In this document: positions 35,485 to 43,092 of the stretch, piece after piece
Numbering within the stretch: the first letter of the stretch is position 1
How the letters are laid out: each line of letters begins with the position of its first letter
Origin: Bacillaceae bacterium
GTDB lineage: Bacteria > Bacillota > Bacilli > Bacillales > Alkalibacillaceae
Reading direction: 5' to 3'
DNA: 64,000 nucleotides
Assembly (NCBI GenBank): GCA_017656265.1
Contig: JACDOD010000005.1
Span: 1-64,000, forward strand
Notes under the pieces: generated by a model
Databases searched by the model: none
What the model was told of the DNA's origin: nothing
What the model saw: only the letters and a program-made list of their open reading frames with translations
Program-made: the position numbers and the translations under genes

Positions 35485-36489
35485 TCATCTCTTCTGATTT
35501 GATTCTTTCAGTTCTTCCGCTTCTTTTAATAATTTTTCTACACACTCTTCAAGACTGAGAATCGTTTGCTCATATGTGTGCAGCTTTTGTCTAAATGACC
35601 GAAGGAATGATTTTCCCTGATTTTCCCCCAGTTGTAATTCACCAGCATTTTGATGATTCATCTCATTCTTTCCTGATGAAAAGACCAGTTCATAGATTTC
35701 CTGGTACAGATCTTTTAATTGCTTGCGGTATTCTTCTGCTTCCTGATCATGTTTTGCTTGTAAAGACGCATTTTCTTCCTCTAATTTTTTTATTGTTTGC
35801 TCAAAATCCATTATCTGCAGCGCCGTCTTTTCATTTTCTTTATCCTTCTCATTCAGCTCATCTATCTTCATGTTTAAAGCTGCATTTTCCTCAGTGAGTT
35901 GCTCATTTTGATTCGTTAGATGTTTTATTTCATCTTTTAGTTCTTTCAGTTCATTTTCCTTTTGACTGAAGATGTCTTCTAGATCTTCTAGTTTCGGTTT
36001 CTCTTTTTCTTCCGTGCTTTTTTGATACAATAAATTTTCCAGTTCTTTCATCTTTGCTGTTAACTGATTATTTTTCTGTTCCAGCAAATCCTTTTCCGCT
36101 CTAATATCACGGGCAAGCACCTCTAACTCACTCTGGTTCTCCGTTAAATCATGAATGACATCATTTTTTTCCTTCAAAGAAGTCTCGAGCTCTTCTATTT
36201 TATCCCCCATGTTTCTGAACAGATCTTGATAATACATTTCTTTGAACTCAAATTGCTTTTTCATTTTTTGATGACGTTCTTTTTCTTTTTCCAGTTCTTT
36301 TTGGTATTGATTAAGCTCATCCTGCAATTGATTGGTTTCCTTCTCATAAGATTCCAGCATTTTCAGTTTATAATTGTCTTTATACTCATGTAACAGCCTT
36401 TTGTACTTTTCCATTTCCGATTTATAGTGAATCGTCTTTTGCTTCCATTGAACTTCTTCTGAGTTGGACAAAGTCTCTGCATTTGACAA
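35485..36489 (-). CDS. Long coiled-coil protein, candidate spore structural protein
   Basis: A 334-residue protein, nearly all Glu/Lys/Gln/Leu heptads from about residue 15 to 255 and 285-334, with no signal peptide, membrane helix or enzymatic domain. No family is recognised. The start is TTG at 36489, six bases after AGGTGG; the TTG at 36504 would place the ribosome site inside the gene. Its promoter region has a SigK-like -10/-35, so expression in the mother cell late in sporulation is likely. Could be a coat scaffold; that is inference. First gene of the accessory block next to infC. Confidence 0.8.
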   Translation of the reverse strand: MSNAETLSNSEEVQWKQKTIHYKSEMEKYKRLLHEYKDNYKLKMLESYEKETNQLQDELNQYQKELEKEKERHQKMKKQFEFKEMYYQDLFRNMGDKIEELETSLKEKNDVIHDLTENQSELEVLARDIRAEKDLLEQKNNQLTAKMKELENLLYQKSTEEKEKPKLEDLEDIFSQKENELKELKDEIKHLTNQNEQLTEENAALNMKIDELNEKDKENEKTALQIMDFEQTIKKLEEENASLQAKHDQEAEEYRKQLKDLYQEIYELVFSSGKNEMNHQNAGELQLGENQGKSFLRSFRQKLHTYEQTILSLEECVEKLLKEAEELKESNQKR

Positions 36490-36530
36490 TCTATCCCACC
36501 TCAAATCATCTCTAGTATATCTGCCTACAT

Positions 36531-36558
36531 TATGTTATGAACATCCAGTTATTTTGGT
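36531..36558 (-). promoter_or_regulatory. SigK-like promoter of the 334-residue coiled-coil gene
   Basis: CATAACATA (36531-36539) fits CATANNNTA and AC (36557-36558) lies 17 bases upstream; identical spacing to gerE. The overlapping CATAATGTA also fits the -10 consensus. Confidence 0.6.
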
Positions 36559-36575
36559 TCGCAATCATATTCGTT

Positions 36576-37745
36576 TTACCAGGATATTCGGATCTGATTA
36601 CTGGACTGAAACCGTTTATGGACATCAGGGAAAAACACGATGCCCTGAACGATTGCTGGTGTTCTTTCTTCATTTTGACTAATGATTAGCCGCACATTCG
36701 GCAATAGTAGTCTTTCATTGGGAGGGATATGAGTCTGGTGAATAGGGGTAACCCAGTACTCCCCTTTTTCCTGCACATTTGTTTGCCAATCTTTATCAAC
36801 ATATTGCCATCCTACAGGTCCTTCTCCAGATTGCGTACCATATGTTTCAATGAGATCCGGGGGAAGTATAGGTGCCCTAAGCCGAATAAGTTCTGCTGGA
36901 TGAGCCTTTAAACAAATAACTGGCTTATTTAACGTTTGGTTCCCTGAGTTTTTTATGACAAAGTTCCCGTCCACTAACACTTGCTTTCGATCCAGCAGCA
37001 CTTTCACCTGATAGTCAAAAATTACTTCTGCCTGTATGGTTGACGCCTGTATTCGCCGCTGATCGTGACTGTGATCTGTATGATTTTCAGGGTAGGAATG
37101 AACAGAAGAAGCAGACTGAAATAACATCATCCCCTCAAACAGATAAGAAGATTCAGGAAGGTCATCATGAATAAAGGATAGGATGGCTTCGGCTAACTCC
37201 ATAGCCATCTGATCCATTTTCTCCTCTTTTTCTTTATCATTTAACCACCGGGGAAGCTGACATTCAAGCTGGAGGATCGATTGGATTTGACCCTGATCCT
37301 CACCTAAGTGAATGAAATAGTCAAAGGAAGATGGATTCACTGATTTTAAAGCATTTCCGAATTTTACTTTTAGAGGGGGAATACTGCAGATGATATCAAC
37401 AAATGGGGATTCCAGTACTTCTTTTTCTTTAACTGAGATTTGTATGTTCAGATCAGTGCCTGTAATCCTTTCCTCTGTGCAATCTCCAACAGCAATGCCT
37501 CCTCCTTTTAGAAGAGATTGAATTTTTCCTATGATGTCATGACTGTGTTTGTGTTGCCTGGCTTCTTTATCTAGAAAAATTTGTACTTCCCTTTCGCTGG
37601 CAGCAGTGTGTACTTGCAGTTTTTGTTCCTGGGGATCCCAGGATGTTTTGTAGCCATTCTTTCGACAATACCCTCTGAGCCAGGCAATGGTTGAATAGGG
37701 AATGGTTCCTATAAAGTGGTTATCAAAATATACACGTACATTCAC
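36576..37745 (-). CDS. Unknown 389-residue protein, SigK-type promoter
   Basis: No homologue is recognised. There is no signal peptide or membrane helix. The first 55 residues (VYFDNHFIGTIPYSTIAWLR to KLQVHTA) look like a small stalk-type beta-alpha module; a middle domain (about 90-200) has FVDIICSIPPLKVKFGN, SFDYFIHLGEDQGQ and a long helix; the C-terminal part (about 235-389) is beta-rich, VIFDYQVKVLLDRKQVLVDG and YWVTPIHQTHIPPNERLLLP, reminiscent of surface-layer beta sandwiches. GTG at 37745 lies 8 bases after AGGAG. A SigK-like promoter precedes it; downstream, the coiled-coil gene has its own. Confidence 0.75.
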   Translation of the reverse strand: MNVRVYFDNHFIGTIPYSTIAWLRGYCRKNGYKTSWDPQEQKLQVHTAASEREVQIFLDKEARQHKHSHDIIGKIQSLLKGGGIAVGDCTEERITGTDLNIQISVKEKEVLESPFVDIICSIPPLKVKFGNALKSVNPSSFDYFIHLGEDQGQIQSILQLECQLPRWLNDKEKEEKMDQMAMELAEAILSFIHDDLPESSYLFEGMMLFQSASSVHSYPENHTDHSHDQRRIQASTIQAEVIFDYQVKVLLDRKQVLVDGNFVIKNSGNQTLNKPVICLKAHPAELIRLRAPILPPDLIETYGTQSGEGPVGWQYVDKDWQTNVQEKGEYWVTPIHQTHIPPNERLLLPNVRLIISQNEERTPAIVQGIVFFPDVHKRFQSSNQIRISW

Positions 37746-37776
37746 ATGATCATCTCCTATAGGATTTTACCCACTT

Positions 37777-37804
37777 TAATTTATGAATACAGGAACAAAA
37801 ATGT
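37777..37804 (-). promoter_or_regulatory. SigK-like promoter of the 389-residue protein gene
   Basis: CATAAATTA (37777-37785) with AC (37803-37804) 17 bases upstream. Confidence 0.6.
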
Positions 37805-37872
37805 TAGAAATAAACCAGGACAAAGACATTTACCTATTACAAAATAGGCGTTTTGCCATACGATAAAGTAAT

Positions 37873-37975
37873 AAGAAAAGCGGAAACGACCCATAAAGCC
37901 CCCTTAAAACTGCTGGAAGATCATCAGGGAGACTGCCATATCCGCAGGGGGGCGAAGCAGCTCAGGGCTAAGTGT
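37873..37975 (+). repeat. Intergenic repeat A, copy 3 (diverged)
   Basis: AAGAAAAGCGGAAACGACCC, AAAGCCCCCTTAAA, CTGCT, variable part, CCGCAGGGGGGCGA, AGCAG, CTCAGGGCTAAG. Inner arms CTGCT/AGCAG and outer AGCCC/GGGCT still pair although the flanks have decayed. Confidence 0.75.
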
Positions 37976-38032
37976 TATCGATCGCCAGGGAGTTTCTTCT
38001 TTCTTCATACTTAAAAGAAAGGAGGAAAACAT

Positions 38033-38899
38033 GTGTCAAAAAACCATCTTACCGATACATCCGGTGAAAAACAGGCGAACCAGCTTATTCATAATATCCT
38101 ACAATGTAGAGAAGAGATATTATATGCAAAAGAAGGACTAAATGACCTAAAAAAGCAGCTAAATTTCCTTAAAGGAAAAAACGAGGACCAGCAAATCCAC
38201 CATTGCTTCAATCAGCAGCTCAATGAAACTAAAACATTATTGAAAAACCTAAAATTTCAGTTAGCCGAAAACGAGCAAACAATAGCTGATTTAAAAAAGA
38301 GTGAACAAAATTTACGCAGCAACTATGATCAGTATCAAAAAACGATCAGATATTTTCGTTTCATTGAAAAATCTCTGCTGGAGACCATTCGTAAACAGGG
38401 GCAGCTAATAGAAAACCTCAAACAATCGGCCAACATTCCACCCAAAGCTCAAAATGAATTTTTCAGTGAAAAAAGGAGGTGGAATTCATTGTTATGGAAC
38501 ATATGGAATTCAGACAACAAGGCTGATGGCCATCCTTCCAGCAAAACCAATAAACAGCTAAAACATGAAGGGAATCAATTTAAAGAAAGCCAATCTGAAA
38601 CCACACACTCTCCCCAAAGGCAAATGGAAGACGATACAATCAGAAAACTGGATAAAATGGAGCGGACAATTGAGGTTATGCAGCGAAACCTCACCTACTG
38701 CTTAAACAAATTACACCAACTGGAAGAAAAGGCTGCCAGGAATCCGTCATCCCAGCAGCTTCCTAACCAAACCACACCTTCAATCATCAGACAAAAATCA
38801 TCATCTGACTGCAACTGCGGATCACGACCAGAACAACCTGAGCATAGCTCTTCGAATGACAAACCTATTATATTTAATCCCTTCCGCTATACGAGATAA
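38033..38899 (+). CDS. Coiled-coil protein with low-complexity C-terminus
   Basis: A 288-residue soluble protein of unknown family. Residues about 15-135 and 200-237 are heptad-rich coiled coil; the rest is Ser/Gln/Asn/Pro-rich, ending with a CNCGS motif and the tail FNPFRYTR. AAAGGAGG lies 7 bases before GTG 38033; an ATG two bases earlier opens a short unrelated frame. A CATACTTAA word at 38006-38014 only partly fits a SigK -10. A strong internal ribosome site AAAAAGGAGGTG (38472-38483) precedes an in-frame TTG at 38490 and could yield a shorter C-terminal form. Same direction as the Cys-rich protein downstream. Confidence 0.75.
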   Translation: MSKNHLTDTSGEKQANQLIHNILQCREEILYAKEGLNDLKKQLNFLKGKNEDQQIHHCFNQQLNETKTLLKNLKFQLAENEQTIADLKKSEQNLRSNYDQYQKTIRYFRFIEKSLLETIRKQGQLIENLKQSANIPPKAQNEFFSEKRRWNSLLWNIWNSDNKADGHPSSKTNKQLKHEGNQFKESQSETTHSPQRQMEDDTIRKLDKMERTIEVMQRNLTYCLNKLHQLEEKAARNPSSQQLPNQTTPSIIRQKSSSDCNCGSRPEQPEHSSSNDKPIIFNPFRYTR

Positions 38900-38958
38900 T
38901 TTTCTTCAGCAGATGCCTCAATATTCAAAACCTAATCATAAATAGGTATTCGTGTTAG

Positions 38959-38986
38959 ACCAAAATGACACATTGTTCATAAAGTA
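38959..38986 (+). promoter_or_regulatory. SigK-like promoter of the Cys-rich Pro-Thr protein
   Basis: AC (38959-38960), 17-base spacer, CATAAAGTA (38978-38986), 40 bases before the start codon. Confidence 0.65.
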
Positions 38987-39025
38987 CTACTGTAAGATAA
39001 GTTAACGCTTGAAAGGAGGATTTTT

Positions 39026-40198
39026 GTGAACGGATCGAACTTAACCAACCAACAAAACGAAGTTCTGATCCCTGCATGCGGAACCTGTGAAGCAGGCGGA
39101 TTGGCTATTGATACGGTTTGTATAAATAACACATACCGTGTTTCTTTACTTCAAATAACAGAAGACCCAGGGAATAACGAGACAGCGTTTACGTATGAAT
39201 TTTGTTCTTGCGGTCCACCGGCTATCAGCAATCTTGCTCTAGAACTCTGTCCTGGTACGACATTTCTTCGCTGTGAAGGTGGTGCCAGCTGTACGGATGA
39301 TCCGAACCAGCAATTTTTCCTGTTCCCTCACGTAAAAATTGATGAAGGTGTTCCTGAAGGTCAATGTGCACAATTCACATTAGTTTATGAAGGGGTGAAC
39401 CTGCCGCTCAGCCAAATTACAGTTGGAATCAAAGCAGGAGAATGCGGTACCGGAGAAGGGCAAGATCCTTGTCCTACCGGAAGCATTCTTGGTCCATGTG
39501 GTGCAGCTCCAACACCAACTCCTACACCGACACCAACTACAACACCGACTCCTACACCGCCGCCGGATTTCGACCGTGAATGTATCAAGGTAGACAAAGT
39601 ATATGACTGGGTATTTTATTCCGATCAATATGAAAATAAAAACTTTATTCCTGATAAGAATTGCAGAGAAGCTGTCTCAAAAGCATTAGAATGTGGCGAT
39701 GATGTTGATATCAAATGCACCCCGTCTAAACCAGAAGACGTAAAATGCAGTGTAAACATTGTTCAGAACGGTAATCCAGGACTGGTTGAAGTCGTTTGGA
39801 CGGTGCCTGTACTTGTTACAGTCTTAATCAACGGTAAGAAAGTTTGCCGATTTACTGTCCGGACCCAATTTGATGATGAAATTGCCCTCTGCGTTCCAGA
39901 AGGTGTTACTGCAGATCATATCAGCTGCAAAGCAACACAGGTCATCTGCATCAATAACAACCGAATTTTAATGGGACCAGACCCATTCGGACCAATGGTA
40001 CGTGTGAAAGTCATGCTATGCAAGGAAATACAGGTTGAGGTACCCGTAAAACTGGAAGTGTTTGCACGATTCTGTCAGCCGAGATCAAATGATATTGTAA
40101 TTCCTACACCAACTGCAGAATGTAATCTAGATTCTATCCAATTCCCTCCTCAATGCCCGGATATCTTCCCGGGAAACAATAACAATAATAATGATTAA
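39026..40198 (+). CDS. Cys-rich two-domain protein with Pro-Thr linker, candidate spore-surface glycoprotein
   Basis: A 390-residue protein without signal peptide. Residues 1-158 form a beta-rich domain with 12 Cys (ALELCPGTTFLRC; GQCAQFTLVYEGVNLPLSQI; VGIKAGEC). Residues 160-180 are a linker of alternating Pro and Thr. Residues 181-375 form a second beta-rich domain with about 13 Cys (RECIKVDKVYDWVFYSDQYE; VEVVWTVPVLVTVLINGKKV; KVMLCKEIQVEVPVKLEVF). The tail is poly-Asn. No named family is recognised. High Cys content with no export signal, plus a SigK-like promoter, fits mother-cell-made coat or exosporium proteins that self-assemble on the forespore. GTG start after GAAAGGAGG. A Pro-Thr linker is a typical O-glycosylation target, and glycosyltransferase genes follow. 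Confidence 0.8.
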   Translation: MNGSNLTNQQNEVLIPACGTCEAGGLAIDTVCINNTYRVSLLQITEDPGNNETAFTYEFCSCGPPAISNLALELCPGTTFLRCEGGASCTDDPNQQFFLFPHVKIDEGVPEGQCAQFTLVYEGVNLPLSQITVGIKAGECGTGEGQDPCPTGSILGPCGAAPTPTPTPTPTTTPTPTPPPDFDRECIKVDKVYDWVFYSDQYENKNFIPDKNCREAVSKALECGDDVDIKCTPSKPEDVKCSVNIVQNGNPGLVEVVWTVPVLVTVLINGKKVCRFTVRTQFDDEIALCVPEGVTADHISCKATQVICINNNRILMGPDPFGPMVRVKVMLCKEIQVEVPVKLEVFARFCQPRSNDIVIPTPTAECNLDSIQFPPQCPDIFPGNNNNNND

Positions 40199-40210
40199 AC
40201 CATCAAATAA

Positions 40211-40242
40211 AGCCTCTCACAAAAATGTGAGAGGCTTTTTTT
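40211..40242 (+). terminator. Terminator after the Cys-rich protein gene
   Basis: AGCCTCTCAC/GTGAGAGGCT stem with AAAAAT loop and seven T on the plus strand. Confidence 0.95.
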
Positions 40243-40279
40243 AATCCCTTTCCTGATTCTAAGAGATCATGATTGGCTG

Positions 40280-41155
40280 TTAAAAGCGGATGTTGAACTT
40301 TTCAAAAAACCAGGAGTCATCATGTCTCCTCTTTTTAAAATAGTTCTCCCTCTGCTTTATGGCTCCATCTCTGATCACTTCGGCTTCAATTGAATCAGCT
40401 TTTCTATGGACAATCTTCTGTTTGCATTTTTCTATCCTTTGTTCATTGAAGTGTGAATAAGCCATTCGCATTAAATTGTAATAAACATGATCAAAGCTTA
40501 CAGAGTATGGATGTATTTTTCTGAATAAATGGAGTACTGAAACATCAGGATGAACGCTGCAGCGATATCCAAACAGCCATAGTTTAATGGAAATCTCTAT
40601 GTCCTCATACCCCCATACTTTAAAGCCCCGGTCAAACCCGCCAACATCGTCAAAGATCGATTTTGGTATCATGAAACATCCCCCTGGCAGAATGGGGGTT
40701 TCAGTTATGGACGGAGGTCTTGGATTCCACTTCACCTCTAAATTATGATCTAACGTTTGCCCATACCCCACTGATGAAGGATTGGTCTGGGATGCAATTC
40801 CTGATGCAATGGCATCGGTTTTTCCTGATATAACAGGTTCTAATAATCTGTCTATCCACCAGTCTTCAAAGTTTAAATGGGCATCGCAAAAAACGAGCAA
40901 CTCACCTTTTGCAAGCCGTGCCCCTAAATTCCTTGCCCTGGACGCACCAATACCATTTGTCCGTACGAGCTTGACCCGATTCTTATACTCGTAGGATTGG
41001 ATAAAATCACAGCACCCATCTTCTGAACCATCATCGACCACAATAACATCCAACACTTGTTTCGTTTTGGTCTGGAACAGGGAATCTAATGTTGATTTGA
41101 CATGATCCCCTTCATTCTTTGCAGGAAATACAATGGATATCCATTCCTGTTTCAA
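40280..41155 (-). CDS. Glycosyltransferase resembling polypeptide N-acetylgalactosaminyltransferases (GT27-like GT-A fold)
   Basis: A 291-residue soluble GT-A enzyme. Beyond the general GT2 core (IVFPAKNEGDHVKSTLDSL, VIVVDDGSEDG) it has features of animal pp-GalNAc transferases: DAH (91-93) in place of the DXD metal motif, GYGQTLDHNLEVKWNPRP, LPGGCFMIPKSIFDDVGGFD, WGYEDIEISIKLW (181-193) and HLFRKIHPY (209-217). The lectin domain of the animal enzymes is missing. Bacterial chondroitin-type polymerases share parts of these motifs, so a polysaccharide role remains possible. Start TTG at 41155 with GAGG upstream. It is convergent with, and 81 bases from, the Pro-Thr linker protein gene. Confidence 0.85.
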   Translation of the reverse strand: MKQEWISIVFPAKNEGDHVKSTLDSLFQTKTKQVLDVIVVDDGSEDGCCDFIQSYEYKNRVKLVRTNGIGASRARNLGARLAKGELLVFCDAHLNFEDWWIDRLLEPVISGKTDAIASGIASQTNPSSVGYGQTLDHNLEVKWNPRPPSITETPILPGGCFMIPKSIFDDVGGFDRGFKVWGYEDIEISIKLWLFGYRCSVHPDVSVLHLFRKIHPYSVSFDHVYYNLMRMAYSHFNEQRIEKCKQKIVHRKADSIEAEVIRDGAIKQRENYFKKRRHDDSWFFEKFNIRF

Positions 41156-41195
41156 TGGTAACCTCTCCCCTTAAACGTGATAATCCTGCTTAATC

Positions 41196-41223
41196 CACTT
41201 TATGATTTGGCGATTCATCCTGT
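41196..41223 (-). promoter_or_regulatory. SigK-like promoter of the GT27-like gene
   Basis: CATAAAGTG (41196-41204; one mismatch at the last base of CATANNNTA) with AC (41222-41223) 17 bases upstream. Confidence 0.45.
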
Positions 41224-41236
41224 GTAAAAGGGATTA

Positions 41237-41920
41237 TTATGGTCTGTTCAATTTTGATTCCTGTATAAGTTGTTTCATTCGATCCTTGTTACCATAGGCT
41301 TCACAATATTTTGCAGCAAGCTCAGCATTCTTCTGATAATTCGGATTGCCGCTTGCTCTTAGACTGGGGTGCCAGAGGTGAAAAATATCTTCATCCAGGC
41401 GAAGATGATGTCCACATAGTGTATCCATCGCGCAGGCAAAGGCATCATCTTCTCCACCCCAGCCGATAAACCGCTCATCATATCCCCCGACCTTTTCAAA
41501 ATCAGATCTTCTCAAAATGTTCATACCGCCTATGGCCTCGCGTTTCCTGGAAATCAGTGGTACCCTAAGCGGCCAGCGAGGGACCGTGTTCAACAGCCTG
41601 CGGGTGCTTATCTGGTTTAAATCTTTGACCTTTGAAAAGGGAACCACCCAGGGATGTGTTTCTAACAGTTTGATGGAATGCCGAATGACCTCTGGATTGA
41701 TAATGATATCTGCCCCTGTAATAATCAAGATATCACCCTTTGATTGTTCTGCTGCCTGATTAATGGCTTTTGAAAAAGAAAACGTTTCCCCCTTACAGCT
41801 GCCAGTACAAAAATCTGCCATGGGAAACGTGTTTTGATAAAATTCACTCACCCACCGAAAGATTTTTTCTCTTTCACCATGATCCGTTTGAAACGGAATC
41901 AGTATCGAAACGTTTTCCAT
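41237..41920 (-). CDS. Glycosyltransferase with GT7-type (beta-4-galactosyltransferase-like) C-terminal motif
   Basis: A 227-residue soluble glycosyltransferase. The N-terminal half is GT2-like (VSILIPFQTDHGEREKIFRW; GDILIITGADIIINPEVI), while GGMNILRRSDFEKVGGYDER followed by FIGWGGEDDAFACAMDTL (151-168) reproduces the GWGGEDD signature of animal beta-4-galactosyltransferases and the Glyco_transf_7C domain. Sugar specificity cannot be read from this alone. Start ATG at 41920, 7 bases after AAGGAAG; the ATG six bases earlier is too close. It lies 20 bases after the oxidoreductase gene and is probably cotranscribed with it. Confidence 0.85.
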   Translation of the reverse strand: MENVSILIPFQTDHGEREKIFRWVSEFYQNTFPMADFCTGSCKGETFSFSKAINQAAEQSKGDILIITGADIIINPEVIRHSIKLLETHPWVVPFSKVKDLNQISTRRLLNTVPRWPLRVPLISRKREAIGGMNILRRSDFEKVGGYDERFIGWGGEDDAFACAMDTLCGHHLRLDEDIFHLWHPSLRASGNPNYQKNAELAAKYCEAYGNKDRMKQLIQESKLNRP

Positions 41921-41940
41921 AAACATTCTTCCTTTTTCTT

Positions 41941-42900
41941 TTAAATATGGTCAGCACTCCTTCTGATTTCTTCACTTATTTTTTGAGCTAATGCTAGGGA
42001 AGAAAGCCCATCTCTGGCTGAAACGGCTGGTTCTTTATTGTTTTTTATTCTCTGTATAAAATCGTAAATCTGACTTTTTAAAGGTTCCTTTTTTGGTATT
42101 TCTACCCGTTCTACGATATTCTCTTGATGGTAGCTGGCTTCTTGATGGTTTTTCGACAGATCTCCCGGTCTTGTAATTGAAATGTTTTGATTGATTAAAT
42201 CAGCATGAACAAAGACATTTTTTCCTATCACACGAATACTCCGAATTTTTTCTTCCGTTTGAAAGCTAGCTGTCATCTGAGCAATAACGCCCTTGTTAAA
42301 TTTTGAAACAACCACTGCATGCTGAATCGAGTCCCCCATTAATTTTCCCATTGAACAATAGGATCTGATTTGATCTTTCAACAGGTTTTGCAATATATAG
42401 AGGTCGTGAATCATAAAATCTTTCACAACATCTTCATGATTGGTCCGATCATCCTCAGGACTTAAACGATGGATGTCAACGGCAATAATCGTTTCATCTG
42501 CAAGAATGTTTTTTAACACCTCAATAACCGGGTTATACAATTCGATATGTCCCACCTGAATGTAAACATTCTTTTGTTCTGCTTTTCTGACTAATTTTTC
42601 ACCTTCTTTAATGGTGCTGGTAATTGGTTTTTCTAATAAAATTGGGACTCTTTCATCCATACATAGTGATGCCACTTCATAATGGGATCTGGTAGGAACT
42701 GCAATACTGACAGCATCCACATTCTTTAATAGTTTTTGAATGGATTGGAATGACTGTGTGTGATATTTTTGGGCAATTAGACGAGCACGGTTTTCATCCT
42801 GATCATATATACCTGCAAGCTCACATTCTTTTTGTAATTCTGAGTACACCCGTACATGATGTTCTCCCATCTGTCCTGTTCCTATCACACCTACTTTCAT
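41941..42900 (-). CDS. Gfo/Idh/MocA oxidoreductase, WbpB/WlbA-like
   Basis: NAD-dependent sugar dehydrogenase of 319 residues: Rossmann VGVIGTGQMGEHHVRVY, PILLEKPIT (catalytic Lys in EKP, 90-92), HIELYNPV and IHDLYILQNLL (His165, Asp166). The general pattern, with the short PILLEKP and GHIE-YNP motifs, is that of UDP-N-acetylglucosaminuronate 3-dehydrogenases, which form the 3-keto sugar used by a WbpE-type aminotransferase. Such an aminotransferase, an acetyltransferase and a UDP-sugar 6-dehydrogenase are all in this block, supporting the assignment. GGAG precedes the ATG. Confidence 0.85.
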   Translation of the reverse strand: MKVGVIGTGQMGEHHVRVYSELQKECELAGIYDQDENRARLIAQKYHTQSFQSIQKLLKNVDAVSIAVPTRSHYEVASLCMDERVPILLEKPITSTIKEGEKLVRKAEQKNVYIQVGHIELYNPVIEVLKNILADETIIAVDIHRLSPEDDRTNHEDVVKDFMIHDLYILQNLLKDQIRSYCSMGKLMGDSIQHAVVVSKFNKGVIAQMTASFQTEEKIRSIRVIGKNVFVHADLINQNISITRPGDLSKNHQEASYHQENIVERVEIPKKEPLKSQIYDFIQRIKNNKEPAVSARDGLSSLALAQKISEEIRRSADHI

Positions 42901-42930
42901 CTTGAATCCTCTCCTAAATGAGTGCTACTG

Positions 42931-42959
42931 TATTGTATGTTCTCGAATCCGTAAAGGGT
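42931..42959 (-). promoter_or_regulatory. SigK-like promoter of the oxidoreductase-GT7-like unit
   Basis: CATACAATA (42931-42939) fits CATANNNTA; AC (42958-42959) is 18 bases upstream, one more than in the other sites. Confidence 0.45.
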
Positions 42960-43049
42960 AGGTCAGCTGCAGTTGAAAGGTTCAATTTAAATCAAATAAC
43001 CAACCGGCTAAAAAAGGGATTTACCCCGTTCCTCTTTTTCTTAACCTTT

Positions 43050-43058
43050 CATATGATA
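43050..43058 (+). promoter_or_regulatory. SigK-like -10 before the acyltransferase gene
   Basis: CATATGATA fits CATANNNTA, 35 bases before the start codon, but AC is not present at 16-18 bases upstream. Weak on its own. Confidence 0.3.
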
Positions 43059-43092
43059 GACATTACATACCGAATAGACGGGGGGAGCAATA

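Noticed and set aside
36576-37745. Assignment of the 389-residue protein as an N-acetylmuramoyl-L-alanine amidase
   Set aside because: The long helix and beta pattern suggested it, but the zinc-binding His/Glu motifs of Amidase_3 are absent.
39537-39566. Possible minisatellite or CRISPR-like repeat in the Pro-Thr coding stretch
   Set aside because: Short in-frame codon repetition without spacers or conserved direct repeats; no CRISPR array was found in the window.
39380-39628. Two minus-strand frames with Val-Gly or Cys-Arg repeats opposite the Cys-rich protein gene
   Set aside because: They are the antisense reading of the Pro-Thr codon repeat and have no ribosome site.
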